A DNA stretch of 64,000 nucleotides from contig NZ_CP108143.1 of assembly GCF_036206005.1 (NCBI RefSeq), positions 5,051,501 through 5,115,500 on the forward strand. The letters run 5' to 3'. Made by a program: the position numbers and the translations under genes. The first letter of the stretch is position 1; each line of letters starts with the position of its first letter. Source of the DNA: Streptomyces sp. NBC_00178 (lineage in GTDB: Bacteria > Actinomycetota > Actinomycetes > Streptomycetales > Streptomycetaceae). This document shows, in pieces, positions 27,595-35,917 of this stretch. A model generated the notes under the pieces. That model saw only the letters and a list, made by a program, of their open reading frames with translations. It ran no database searches and had not been told where the DNA came from.

Positions 27595-28797
27595 ATGTCA
27601 GGAACGACCGGTACCACCTCAGTGATCGTCGCGGGCGCGCGTACGCCCATGGGCCGCCTCCTCGGCTCGCTGAAGAGCTTCTCCGGGGCCGACCTCGGCG
27701 GCGTCGCCATCAAGGCCGCGCTGGACCGGGCCGGGATCGGCGGCGACCAGGTCCAGTATGTGATCATGGGCCAGGTCCTCCAGGCCGGGGCGGGGCAGAT
27801 CCCCGCACGCCAGGCGGCGATCAAGGCCGGAATCCCGATGAACGTCCCCGCGCTCACCGTCAACAAGGTGTGCCTGTCCGGGCTCGACGCGATCGCCCTC
27901 GCGGACCAGCTGATCCGGGCCGGCGAGTTCGACGTCGTGGTGGCCGGCGGCCAGGAGTCCATGACCAACGCCCCGCACCTGCTGCCGAAGTCCCGCGAGG
28001 GCTACAAGTACGGCGCGGTCGAGCTGCTCGACTCGATGGCCTACGACGGCCTGACCGACGCCCACGAGAACATCCCGATGGGCGAGTCCACCGAGAAGCA
28101 CAACTCCCGCCTCGGCCTGACCCGCGCGGCCCAGGACGAGATCGGCGCCCTGTCGCACCAGCGGGCCGCCGCCGCCCAGAAGAACGGCCTCTTCGAGGCC
28201 GAGATCACCCCGGTCGAGATCCCGCAGCGCAAGGGCGACCCGGTCCTCTTCTCCAAGGACGAGGGCATCCGCCCGGAGACGACCGCCGAGTCGCTCGGCA
28301 AGCTGCGCCCGGCCTTCGCCAAGGACGGCACGATCACCGCGGGCACGTCCTCGCAGATCTCCGACGGCGCCGCGGCCGTCGTCGTCATGAGCAAGGCCAG
28401 GGCCGAGGAGCTGGGCCTGGACTGGATCGCCGAGATCGGCGCCCACGGCAACGTCGCGGGTCCGGACAACTCACTCCAGTCGCAGCCGTCGAACGCCATC
28501 CGGCACGCCCTGAAGAAGGAGGGCATCGGCGTCGAGGACCTCGACCTCATCGAGATCAACGAGGCCTTCGCGGCCGTCGCGGTCCAGTCGATGAAGGACC
28601 TCGGCGTCAGCTCGGACAAGGTCAACGTGAACGGCGGCGCGATCGCGCTCGGCCACCCGATCGGCATGTCCGGCGCCCGTGTGGTGCTGCACCTGGCTCT
28701 CGAGCTGAAGCGGCGCGGCGGAGGCACCGGCGCGGCGGCCCTGTGCGGCGGCGGCGGTCAGGGCGACGCGTTGATCATCCGCGTACCGGGCAAGTAG
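27595..28797 (+). CDS. Acetyl-CoA C-acetyltransferase (thiolase)
   Basis: Condenses two acetyl-CoA to acetoacetyl-CoA, or cleaves it; 400 aa. Catalytic Cys93 is in NKVCLSGLDAI, the second active-site His is in GGAIALGHPIGMSGAR, and the final Cys is in ALCGGGGQGDA. The length is normal for biosynthetic-type thiolases. AAGGGG lies about 10 nt before the ATG. It is followed 31 bp later by meaB, probably in the same transcript, so this unit may link C4-unit supply with mutase protection. Confidence 0.94.
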   Translation: MSGTTGTTSVIVAGARTPMGRLLGSLKSFSGADLGGVAIKAALDRAGIGGDQVQYVIMGQVLQAGAGQIPARQAAIKAGIPMNVPALTVNKVCLSGLDAIALADQLIRAGEFDVVVAGGQESMTNAPHLLPKSREGYKYGAVELLDSMAYDGLTDAHENIPMGESTEKHNSRLGLTRAAQDEIGALSHQRAAAAQKNGLFEAEITPVEIPQRKGDPVLFSKDEGIRPETTAESLGKLRPAFAKDGTITAGTSSQISDGAAAVVVMSKARAEELGLDWIAEIGAHGNVAGPDNSLQSQPSNAIRHALKKEGIGVEDLDLIEINEAFAAVAVQSMKDLGVSSDKVNVNGGAIALGHPIGMSGARVVLHLALELKRRGGGTGAAALCGGGGQGDALIIRVPGK

Positions 28798-28828
28798 CAG
28801 ACCGTACGAACGAGCGAGGAGGCCGAGT

Positions 28829-29791
28829 GTGAAGGTGGACGTCCCCACCCTGGTCGAGCAGGCGCGGGAGGGCAGGCCGCGTGCGGTGGCCCGGCTCATC
28901 TCCCTGGTGGAGGGTGCCTCTCCGCATCTGCGCGAGGTGATGGCGGCCCTGGCGCCGCTCGCCGGCCGGGCGTACGTCGTCGGCCTGACCGGGTCGCCGG
29001 GGGTCGGGAAGTCCACCTCCACCTCGGCCCTGGTCTCCGCCTACCGGAAGGCGGGCAAGCGGGTCGCGGTCCTCGCCGTCGACCCGTCGTCGCCCTTCTC
29101 CGGCGGCGCGCTCCTCGGCGACCGGGTCCGGATGTCGGAGCACGCCTCCGATCCGGGCGTCTACATCCGCTCCATGGCCACCCGCGGCCATCTGGGCGGG
29201 CTGGCCTGGTCGGCCCCGCAGGCGATCCGGGTGCTGGACGCGGCCGGCTGCGACGTGATCCTGGTGGAGACGGTGGGGGTCGGCCAGTCGGAGGTGGAGA
29301 TCGCCTCCCAGGCCGACACCTCCGTCGTCCTCCTCGCGCCCGGCATGGGCGACGGCATCCAGGCGGCGAAGGCCGGGATCCTGGAGATCGGCGACCTCTA
29401 CGTCGTCAACAAGGCCGACCGGGACGGCGCCGATGCGACCGCCCGGGAGCTCAACCACATGCTGGGCCTCGGGGAGTCCCGGGGGCCCGGTGACTGGCGG
29501 CCGCCGATCGTGAAGACGGTCGCGGCCCGGGGCGAGGGCATTGACGAGGTCGTCGAGGCGCTGGAGAAGCACCGGGCGTGGATGGAGGAGCACGGGGTTC
29601 TCGCCGAGCGGCGCGCGGCGCGCGCGGCCCGCGAGGTCGAGACGATCGCCGTCACGGCGCTCCGCGAACGGATCGCCGATCTGCACGGCGACCGGAGGCT
29701 GGGCGCCCTCGCCGAGCGGATCGTGGCCGGCGACCTCGACCCGTACGCGGCGGCGGACGAGCTGGTCGCGGGACTCACCGGCGGGAACTGA
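28829..29791 (+). CDS. meaB: Methylmalonyl-CoA mutase-associated GTPase MeaB
   Basis: G3E-family GTPase chaperone, 320 aa, that gates adenosylcobalamin loading and protects acyl-CoA mutases from inactivation. Walker A is GSPGVGKS, the switch region contains VDPSSPFSGGALLGDRVRM, and ETVGVGQSEVE and NKADRDGAD are the remaining G motifs. The GTG start has GAGGAGG at 28816-28822. Likely clients are IcmA (41069) and methylmalonyl-CoA mutase encoded elsewhere. The gene is closed by a strong terminator. Confidence 0.95.
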   Translation: MKVDVPTLVEQAREGRPRAVARLISLVEGASPHLREVMAALAPLAGRAYVVGLTGSPGVGKSTSTSALVSAYRKAGKRVAVLAVDPSSPFSGGALLGDRVRMSEHASDPGVYIRSMATRGHLGGLAWSAPQAIRVLDAAGCDVILVETVGVGQSEVEIASQADTSVVLLAPGMGDGIQAAKAGILEIGDLYVVNKADRDGADATARELNHMLGLGESRGPGDWRPPIVKTVAARGEGIDEVVEALEKHRAWMEEHGVLAERRAARAAREVETIAVTALRERIADLHGDRRLGALAERIVAGDLDPYAAADELVAGLTGGN

Positions 29792-29829
29792 GGTCTCCCC
29801 GGGCGGCGTGCGGGCCGCCCGGGGAGACC
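29792..29829. terminator. Bidirectional terminator after meaB
   Basis: Perfect 16-bp arms (29792-29807, GGTCTCCCCGGGCGGC, with 29814-29829) and a 6-nt loop, starting immediately after the meaB stop and 27 bp before the convergent PepSY gene ends. Confidence 0.88.
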
Positions 29830-29856
29830 CGCCTGCCTTCCGTACGGCCGGAGACG

Positions 29857-30480
29857 TCAGTCGTCGCTGTCGCTGTCGCTGTCGTCGTCAGCGGCGCGGT
29901 CCGCCGTGACCTTGCCGCTCTTCGCGTCCACGTGGAGCTCGTGGGCGCGCCCGTCCCCGCCCGAGACGTCGACGTCCCAGTGCGGCGCGGCCTTCCCGCC
30001 GTCGTCCCCGTCGTCGTCCAGGTCCACGGACGTCACCGTGCCCGGCCGGTCGCCGAGCGCCGCCTTAACGGCCGTGTCGAGGGACACGGCCGCCGGGCGG
30101 GGTGCGCGGCGGTCGCGGTCGTCGTCGTCATCGTCGTCGTCATCGCGCTCCGACAGCACCTTGCCGCTCCGGGCGTCCACCGTCACGTCGTGCCAGGTCC
30201 TGTCGGAGCCGTACACGTCCAGCTCCCAGACGGTGCGGCCACCGTCGTCGTCCTCGTCGTCCAGTCCGGCCTCGGTGACCGTGCCCGGGGCGGCCTTCAG
30301 GGCGGCGGCCACCGCGTTGTCGAGGGTGACCGTCCGCGAGGCCGTGCCGCCGGCGGCGTTCCCGGCCCTGCGTTCGTCCTTGGTGCCGCCGTCGGAGTCG
30401 GCGAACGCCGCGGTCGTGACGAGCCCGCCGCCGACGAGTACGGCGGCGGCAAGGGCGGCGACGGTGATGTTGCGCTTCAT
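29857..30480 (-). CDS. Secreted PepSY-domain protein with poly-Asp stretch
   Basis: Exported protein of 207 aa. Residues 1-28 are a signal peptide ending TTAAFA. Two PepSY repeats follow, about 50-112 (VTLDNAVAAALKAAPGTV ... VDARSGKVLS) and 131-195 (VSLDTAVKAALGDRPGTV ... VDAKSGKVTA). They are joined by a run of nine Asp (113-121); other acidic runs occur at 74-79 and at the C-terminus (DDDSDSDSDD). ATG 30480 gives the signal peptide directly; an in-frame extension to 30531 spoils it. It is divergent from an OmpR/histidine-kinase pair whose sensor loop also has a poly-Asp run, so it is probably part of the same envelope-sensing system. Confidence 0.88.
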   Translation of the reverse strand: MKRNITVAALAAAVLVGGGLVTTAAFADSDGGTKDERRAGNAAGGTASRTVTLDNAVAAALKAAPGTVTEAGLDDEDDDGGRTVWELDVYGSDRTWHDVTVDARSGKVLSERDDDDDDDDDRDRRAPRPAAVSLDTAVKAALGDRPGTVTSVDLDDDGDDGGKAAPHWDVDVSGGDGRAHELHVDAKSGKVTADRAADDDSDSDSDD

Positions 30481-30544
30481 GGCGGGTTCCTCCCCGATGG
30501 GATGTGCGGTGCGGTACGACGGGAACCACACTGGCTCCGCGATG

Positions 30545-30581
30545 CTGAACCCAGCCTGAAGTCACCTGAAGGCGCCTTCAG
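30545..30581. promoter_or_regulatory. CTGAA repeats, likely OmpR-type operator
   Basis: CTGAA occurs at 30545-30549, 30556-30560 and 30566-30570, spaced 11 and 10 bp, followed by inverted TTCAG at 30577-30581. OmpR-family winged-helix regulators bind direct repeats about 11 bp apart. The site lies between the divergent PepSY gene and the regulator gene, so it probably controls both. Confidence 0.6.
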
Positions 30582-30604
30582 GTCCGGTTTGGGAAGCTGT
30601 CCTC

Positions 30605-31264
30605 ATGCGCCTGTTGATCGTGGAGGACGAGAAGCGCCTGGCGACGTCACTGGCGCGCGGGCTGACGGCCGAGGGATTCGCCGTCGACGTGGTGCACGAC
30701 GGCCTGGAGGGACTGCACCGCGCGGGTGAGGGCGTCCACGACCTCGTCGTGCTCGACATCATGCTGCCCGGCATGAACGGCTACCGGATCTGTGCCGCCC
30801 TGCGGGCCGCGGGACACGAGACGCCGATCCTGATGCTGACCGCCAAGGACGGGGAGTACGACGAGGCGGAGGGCCTGGACACGGGCGCCGACGACTACCT
30901 GACCAAGCCGTTCTCGTACGTCGTGCTCGTCGCCCGTATCCGGGCGCTGCTGCGCCGCCGCGGCGGATCCGCCTCGCCGGTGCTGGACGCCGGCCCGCTG
31001 CGGATGGACACCGCCGCCCGGCGGGTGCACCTGGACGGGGAGGAAGTCACGCTCACCGCGAAGGAGTTCGCGGTCCTGGAGCAGCTCGTGCTGCGGGCCG
31101 GCGAGGTGGTCAGCAAGGCGGACATCCTGGAGCACGTCTGGGACTTCGCCTACGACGGCGACCCGAACATCGTCGAGGTCTACATCAGCACCCTGCGCCG
31201 CAAACTCGGTGCCGCGTCGATCCGCACGGTCCGCGGCGCGGGATACCGGCTGGAGGCGCGGTGA
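30605..31264 (+). CDS. OmpR-family response regulator
   Basis: Response regulator of 219 aa. The receiver (1-115) has acidic residues in IVEDE, phospho-acceptor Asp51 in LVVLDIMLPGMNGY, Thr in MLTAKD and Lys in DDYLTKPFSY. The C-terminal winged helix (about 128-219) contains LTAKEFAVLEQLV, EVYISTLRRKLG and the terminal TVRGAGYRLEAR. Its stop overlaps the kinase start by 4 bp (GTGA). It probably binds the CTGAA repeats in its own promoter. Confidence 0.95.
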   Translation: MRLLIVEDEKRLATSLARGLTAEGFAVDVVHDGLEGLHRAGEGVHDLVVLDIMLPGMNGYRICAALRAAGHETPILMLTAKDGEYDEAEGLDTGADDYLTKPFSYVVLVARIRALLRRRGGSASPVLDAGPLRMDTAARRVHLDGEEVTLTAKEFAVLEQLVLRAGEVVSKADILEHVWDFAYDGDPNIVEVYISTLRRKLGAASIRTVRGAGYRLEAR

Positions 31265-32715
31265 GGTCCGTCCGGGCGAGGGCGGCGCTGGGCGCCACCC
31301 TCGTCGTCGCCGTCGCCCTGATCGGCGCCGGGCTGGCCGTCCTGCTGGTGCTGCGCGCCAATCTGACGGACCGGGCCGGCCTCGAAGCGGAGGTGGCGGC
31401 GCGCGAGGTGGCGGGGCAGCTGGCCCTGGGCACGGCCTACGGGGAGCTGGAGACGGGCGACGAGGAGGCGCATCCCGTCCAGGTGACCGACGGGGAGGGG
31501 CGCGTCGTGGCCGTCTCCAAGGACCTGGAGGCGGTCTCGGGCACGGGCACGGCGGACGTCGAACCGGAGCCGTCCGCGCCCGCCCCGGGCACGGGGAGCG
31601 ACGATGACGACGACGATGACGACGCGAGCACCCCGGACCGCGGTGAGGTGTCCTCCGACCGGCCGGACTTCGCGAACGGCACGGCCACCGTCGACGGCGA
31701 GACGGCCGACTACCGGTTCGCCTCCGTCGAGCTGACCACGGACGAGGACGTCACCCTGACCGTCCACGCGGGTGCCCCGCTCGCGGCGGAACAGGAGGCC
31801 GTGGACTCGGTGCGCGACTCGATGCTGACGGGGCTGCCCGTCGTGCTGCTGACCGTCGCCGGGGTGACCTGGCTCGTCACGCGGCGCGCGCTGCGCCCGG
31901 TCGAGGGCATCCGGCGGGAACTGGCCGCGATCACCGCGTCCGAGGACCTCGGGCGCCGGGTTCCGGAGCCGGACTCCCGGGACGAGGTGGCGAGGCTGGC
32001 CCGTACGACGAACGAGACCCTGACCGTGCTGGAGGCCTCCGTCGACCGGCAGCGGCGCTTCGTCGCCGACGCCTCGCACGAGCTGCGCAGCCCGATCGCC
32101 TCGCTGCGCACCCAGTTGGAGGTGGGCGCCGCCCACCCGGAGCTGCTGGACGTGCCGGGTGCGGTCGCGGACACGGTGCGCCTGCAGACGCTGGCGGCCG
32201 ACCTGCTGCTGCTGGCCCGGCTCGACGCGGGGGAGCGGCCCGGGAGCGCGGTGGTCGATCTGGGCGCCCTGGTCCGCGAGGTGGTGTCCCGGCGTACAGG
32301 GGACCGGATCGCCCCGGCGGTGTCGGTGCGGGAGGAAGGCGGTCTCGACGTCACCGGTTCACGCGGTCAGCTGGCCCGGGTCGTCGGCAACCTGCTGGAC
32401 AACGCGGAGCGCCACGCGGTGCGTTCGGTCGCCGTGTCGGTGCGGGCGGACCGTGGCGGCGTGGCCGTGGAGGTCACGGACGACGGCGCCGGGGTGCCGC
32501 CGGGCGAACGTGACCGGATCTTCGAGCGGTTCGTGCGCCTGGACGACGCGCGCAGCCGGGACGACGGCGGGGCCGGACTGGGCCTGGCCATCGCACGGGA
32601 CGTTGCCGCGCGGCACGGGGGTACGCTGACGGCCGGCCCGGCGCCGGAGGGGGGAGCGCGCTTCACCCTGCGGCTGCCCCGAGGGGCGGGAGCGGGTCCC
32701 GACCGGACCGGCTGA
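31261..32715 (+). CDS. Sensor histidine kinase with acidic extracytoplasmic loop
   Basis: Membrane kinase of 484 aa. The first transmembrane helix lies at about 10-32 and an extracytoplasmic domain at 33-182, which contains eight consecutive Asp (114-121) in a Pro/Ser/Thr-rich acidic linker. The second helix (about 183-203) is followed by a HAMP linker and the phospho-acceptor His273 in DASHELRSPIASLR. The ATPase domain has VVGNLLDNAERHA, TDDGAGVP and GGAGLGLAIARD. The partner is the regulator just upstream. The acidic loop suggests that the signal is a divalent cation or a cationic peptide; that is inference. Confidence 0.94.
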   Translation: MRSVRARAALGATLVVAVALIGAGLAVLLVLRANLTDRAGLEAEVAAREVAGQLALGTAYGELETGDEEAHPVQVTDGEGRVVAVSKDLEAVSGTGTADVEPEPSAPAPGTGSDDDDDDDDASTPDRGEVSSDRPDFANGTATVDGETADYRFASVELTTDEDVTLTVHAGAPLAAEQEAVDSVRDSMLTGLPVVLLTVAGVTWLVTRRALRPVEGIRRELAAITASEDLGRRVPEPDSRDEVARLARTTNETLTVLEASVDRQRRFVADASHELRSPIASLRTQLEVGAAHPELLDVPGAVADTVRLQTLAADLLLLARLDAGERPGSAVVDLGALVREVVSRRTGDRIAPAVSVREEGGLDVTGSRGQLARVVGNLLDNAERHAVRSVAVSVRADRGGVAVEVTDDGAGVPPGERDRIFERFVRLDDARSRDDGGAGLGLAIARDVAARHGGTLTAGPAPEGGARFTLRLPRGAGAGPDRTG

Positions 32716-32722
32716 CGGGGCC

Positions 32723-33199
32723 CTACGGCTTGCCGCGGCGGCCTCGCAGGTGGTCCGCGATGGGGGTGAGGGCGGCGTGCAGCTCGGCGAGCGCCTCGGG
32801 TGACAGCAGGTCCATGAAATGGGTGCGCACCGACTCGACGTGGTGGGGGGCGACCTTGCGCATCGTCTCCCCGCCGAGGTTCGTGAGGACCGCGAAGAGT
32901 CCGCGCCGGTCCGACTCGCAGTGCTCGCGCCGTACGAGGCCGGCGGACTCCATGCGGGTGATCTGGTGCGAGAGCCTGCTCTTGGACTGCAGGGTGGCCG
33001 CGGCGAGGTCGCTCATCCGCATGCGCCGCTCGTCCGACTCCGAGAGGTTGACCAGGATCTCGTAGTCGTTCATGGTCAGCCCGAACGGCTGGAGGTCCTT
33101 CTCCAGCTGGTGCGTCAGCAGCCTGCTGACGTCAAGGTGGGTGCGCCAGGCGCACTGCTCCGCGTCGTTCAGCCAGCGGGTGGCCGTCTCGGTCTCCAT
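32723..33199 (-). CDS. absC: MarR-family regulator, AbsC-like
   Basis: Winged-helix regulator of 158 aa. The central MNDYEILVNLSESDERRMRMSDLAAATLQSKSRLSHQITRMESAGLVRRE is the MarR DNA-binding region with its wing (CESDRRGLFAVLT). Sequence and neighbourhood match what I remember of S. coelicolor AbsC (SCO5405), a zinc-responsive regulator that affects antibiotic production and coelibactin genes. The symbol is given on that basis. The ATG at 33199 has no ribosome-binding site and lies 7 nt from a -10 box, so the message is probably leaderless. It converges on the sensor kinase with only 7 bp between stops. Confidence 0.85.
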   Translation of the reverse strand: METETATRWLNDAEQCAWRTHLDVSRLLTHQLEKDLQPFGLTMNDYEILVNLSESDERRMRMSDLAAATLQSKSRLSHQITRMESAGLVRREHCESDRRGLFAVLTNLGGETMRKVAPHHVESVRTHFMDLLSPEALAELHAALTPIADHLRGRRGKP

Positions 33200-33205
33200 G
33201 TATGG

Positions 33206-33211
33206 ATTCTA
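33206..33211 (-). promoter_or_regulatory. -10 box of a probable leaderless absC promoter
   Basis: TAGAAT (minus strand, 33206-33211) ends 6 bp before the ATG, placing the transcription start at or next to the start codon. No Shine-Dalgarno sequence is present. A clear -35 is not seen; TTCGTC at 33231-33236 would need a 19-bp spacer. Confidence 0.5.
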
Positions 33212-33294
33212 CCTAAGATGTTGAAAGCCGGACGAAGTCAGGGAGTGTGACGCCTCGCACGCGCTGCCGGACGTCACACTCCGCAGACTATCGT

Positions 33295-34068
33295 TTACAG
33301 GCCGAAGCGACGCTGGAGGTCCCCCAGCTGACCGGGCATGCGAGGTGTGGAGCCGTGTTGACCCGCTCCGGGACCGCCCCCGGGCACCCCCGGCTCGTGC
33401 GGGACCGCGCCGGTCGCCTGCTCGGCCATCAGCACCTCGGTCGACTGGAGCAGCACCGTGCCCGCCCCGACGAACTCGAACTGGTGCTCCTCGCCGGAGG
33501 TGCCGCCGATCCCGGTGAGCGAGCGCAGGCCGCCCATCACGCCGGTCATGTAGCCGTGGTCGTAGTGGTGGCAGGGGGACGGGCAGTCCGCCCACCCCAC
33601 CAGCGCCTGCGGATCCACCCGCACCGGCGGCTCCATGAAGACGACCGGGCCGTTGGACGCCGCGACGAACTTGCCCGTCCCGATCAGGGTCAGGAAGCCC
33701 GGCACGATCGACTGCTTCAGCGCCAGCGTCGGCTGGTACGCCAGCAGGTTGCCCGACCTGATGGTCAGGTTGCCGTCGTCCAGGTCGTAGGAGTTCACGT
33801 CGAAGGCCCGGTCGGCGAGCAGCATCTTCCCGCTGCCCTCGGCCACCACCCAGTCACTGGCGTGCAGGGGGGAGTGGAAGCTCGTGCGGATCAGCCGCTC
33901 GAAGCGCCCGTGCCCGATCCCGTTGAAGTCGATGCGCCCGTAGTAGGCGATCATCTTGCCCTTCTGCAGGAACCACTGGCTCCCCTTGAGCTCCACGCAG
34001 AAAGTGTAGGAGTTGACGTTGTCGTCGGACGGCAGCGTCGACGGATCATGGATCACGGGCGTGCTCAC
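33295..34068 (-). CDS. AIM24 family protein (third of three)
   Basis: Protein of 257 aa with the AIM24/TRAP-like beta-fold: repeated hydrophobic strands separated by Gly turns, with KGSQWFLQKGKMIAYYGRIDF, GSGKMLLADRAFDVN and GNLLAYQPTLALKQ. It carries a unique Cys/His patch, WADCPSPCHHYDHGYMTG, that could bind metal, and a Pro/Gly-rich tail. The GTG start overlaps the previous AIM24 stop by 4 bp. There is no signal peptide. AIM24 proteins are linked to mitochondrial inner-membrane organisation in yeast; the bacterial role is unknown. Confidence 0.85.
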   Translation of the reverse strand: MSTPVIHDPSTLPSDDNVNSYTFCVELKGSQWFLQKGKMIAYYGRIDFNGIGHGRFERLIRTSFHSPLHASDWVVAEGSGKMLLADRAFDVNSYDLDDGNLTIRSGNLLAYQPTLALKQSIVPGFLTLIGTGKFVAASNGPVVFMEPPVRVDPQALVGWADCPSPCHHYDHGYMTGVMGGLRSLTGIGGTSGEEHQFEFVGAGTVLLQSTEVLMAEQATGAVPHEPGVPGGGPGAGQHGSTPRMPGQLGDLQRRFGL

Positions 34069-34715
34069 AGCTTCTCCTCCGACGCCTGGACGTACACCGC
34101 GCCGTTGCCGCTGAGCTCCAGCTGGAACGCCTCACCCGAGCCGCGCCCCACCATGTCGCGCCAGCCGAGCGCCGTGGACAGCTTGTTGGTCACGCTTCCG
34201 TGGTGCGCGACGTACGCCTGCGGGTCCACGTGCACCGGACGGCCCTGGGTGATCGGCAGTTCGATCACCCCGCCGTGCGCCATGACGGCCACCGCGCCGT
34301 GGCCCTTGAGCGTCGTCGTGAAGAGGCCCTGCCCCGTCACCTGGCCGCGCACCATCCCCATGACCCCGCCCTGCGAGCCCATGAACATGGTGCCCTGCTG
34401 GAGGGTGCCGTCGAAGGCGAGCAGCCGGTCGGCCTCGACGTACAGGGTGTCGCCGGCCAGGTTGATCACCTGGATGTGGTGGCCGCCGTGGCCGAACATC
34501 ACGGTGCCGCTCCCCTCGACGGTCATCAGCGGAGCCGCCTCGTTCGCCACCCGCCGGCCGATCATCGACCCCAGGCCGCCCTGGCCGCCCTGGATGTTCG
34601 GGGTGAACGACACGTCGCCGCGGTACGCGAGCATCGCGCCGCGCTGGCTGTACATCTTCTGGCCGGGTGCCACCGTGGCCTCGACCATCTTCGAGTTGAT
34701 CTCGCGGAACGGCAT
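34065..34715 (-). CDS. AIM24 family protein (second of three)
   Basis: Protein of 216 aa, same fold. It has KMYSQRGAMLAYRGDVSF, GSGTVMFGHGGHHIQVINLAGDTLYVEADRLLAFDGTLQ, GLFTTTLKGHGAVAVMAHGG and the closing LSGNGAVYVQASEE. It is the middle gene of a three-gene operon with 4-bp overlaps on both sides (ATGA upstream, GTGA downstream), so the three products are probably made in equal amounts and may assemble together. No membrane segment is seen. Confidence 0.86.
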   Translation of the reverse strand: MPFREINSKMVEATVAPGQKMYSQRGAMLAYRGDVSFTPNIQGGQGGLGSMIGRRVANEAAPLMTVEGSGTVMFGHGGHHIQVINLAGDTLYVEADRLLAFDGTLQQGTMFMGSQGGVMGMVRGQVTGQGLFTTTLKGHGAVAVMAHGGVIELPITQGRPVHVDPQAYVAHHGSVTNKLSTALGWRDMVGRGSGEAFQLELSGNGAVYVQASEEKL

Positions 34716-35347
34716 CAGACGTCGCCCCCCACGGTGTTGCGCTCGCTGGGCTGGACGTACACGAGGCCCTCGCCCTCGAAGCGGATCTGGAAGGACTCCC
34801 CGGAGCCCTCGCCCATGAGCGTCCGGAAGTTCACGCCGGACTGGAAGTGCTGCTGGAGCCTGCCCTGGTGGGCGATGTAGGCGCCGGGATCGACGTTCAG
34901 CGGGTACTGCGGGGTCACCCGGAGCACCACGGCCGAGCCGTCCGACATGATCGCCGCCTGGCCGGTCCCCTCGACGGTGGTGGTGAACAGGCCGTTGCCG
35001 CTCGCCCCGCCGCGCAGGCCGGTGAAGGTCGTGCCGGTGCGCAGCCCGGCGTCCGTGGCCAGCAGGTTGCTGGCCTCGACGTACAGCTTGTCGCCGTGCA
35101 ACGAGACGAGGTTGATCTCACTCGCGCGGTCGGCGAAATAGCAGGTCCCCTGCCCCTTCACCTCCATCATCACCATCTGCTCGCCGGTCAGGCGGCGGGT
35201 CACCATGCCGCGGATGCCCTCACCGCCGCCGGACATCTTCTTGAAGTCCATCCGGCCGTCGTACGCGACCATCGAGCCGTTCTTCGCCTTGACGGCATCG
35301 CCTGTCAGGTCGACGGCCAGCGTCTTGCTGCCTTGGAGTCGGAACAT
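34715..35347 (-). CDS. AIM24 family protein (first of three)
   Basis: Protein of 210 aa. It has MFRLQGSKTLAVDL, AKNGSMVAYDGRMDFKKM, GQGTCYFADRASEINLVSLHGDKLYVEASNLLA, GLFTTTVEGTGQAAIMSDG and EGEGLVYVQPSERN. It heads the operon. The start is placed at ATG 35347 (MFRLQG); the ribosome site is weak, and a GTG two codons upstream is possible. The longer reading back to 35716 is antisense to the next gene's N-terminus and is rejected. Confidence 0.85.
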   Translation of the reverse strand: MFRLQGSKTLAVDLTGDAVKAKNGSMVAYDGRMDFKKMSGGGEGIRGMVTRRLTGEQMVMMEVKGQGTCYFADRASEINLVSLHGDKLYVEASNLLATDAGLRTGTTFTGLRGGASGNGLFTTTVEGTGQAAIMSDGSAVVLRVTPQYPLNVDPGAYIAHQGRLQQHFQSGVNFRTLMGEGSGESFQIRFEGEGLVYVQPSERNTVGGDV

Positions 35348-35566
35348 CGCCACGAGGCGACGGTAGCCGCCGGGGCGCCGCGCGGACAGGCCCCGGTGAC
35401 CGATCCCACCCCGAATGCCCCCCGGGAGGGCCCTGAAATGCACCGGTACGTGCGTCGGGGCGGTACGGGGACCCCGCTCGGAGGGGGGTCGTGCGCGATG
35501 CCACAATGGGCCGTGCTTGTGCGTGCGTTCACAAGCCGACACGCCCCTCCCACCGAAGGTGCCCTC

Positions 35567-35917
35567 GTGGACATCAAGACCGCTTCCGCCCTGCACCGGC
35601 TGCGCCTCATCTCGCTTCCCGAAGCGCTCTCCTTCCCGGCGCTGCTCATCTTCGGCTCGCTGCTCATGCGGGTCTCGGACATCGACTTCCTGATGCCGCC
35701 CCTCGGGGCGCTGCACGGCATCCTGTTCACGATCTACGTGATCTTCCTCGTGGACGTCTGGGTCAAGGCCAAGTGGCCGCTCAAGCGCGTCGGCCTGTTC
35801 TTCCTCCTCGCGGTCGTGCCGTTCGGCGGGCTCTACGGCGAGAAGCTGCTCAAGAAGTACGAGGCCGACGGCGTGATCGCCGCCCGCGCCCGCGCCGAGG
35901 GCAAGGTGAACGCATGA
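35567..35917 (+). CDS. DUF3817 membrane protein (copy 1)
   Basis: Membrane protein of 116 aa with three predicted helices (about 15-36, 42-64, 72-90) and the family pattern LGALHGILFTIYVIFLVDVWVKAKWPLKRVG. GTG 35567 has GAAGG at 35555-35559. The stop overlaps the next gene (ATGA). Function is unknown. A second copy with the same core, IHGVLYIIYLIFAFDLGSKAKWP, is at 40654. Confidence 0.88.
   Translation: MDIKTASALHRLRLISLPEALSFPALLIFGSLLMRVSDIDFLMPPLGALHGILFTIYVIFLVDVWVKAKWPLKRVGLFFLLAVVPFGGLYGEKLLKKYEADGVIAARARAEGKVNA

Noticed and set aside
34847..35566. N-terminal extension of the first DUF3817 protein.
   Set aside because: It is antisense to an AIM24 gene. GTG 35567 has a good ribosome site and gives the normal family length.
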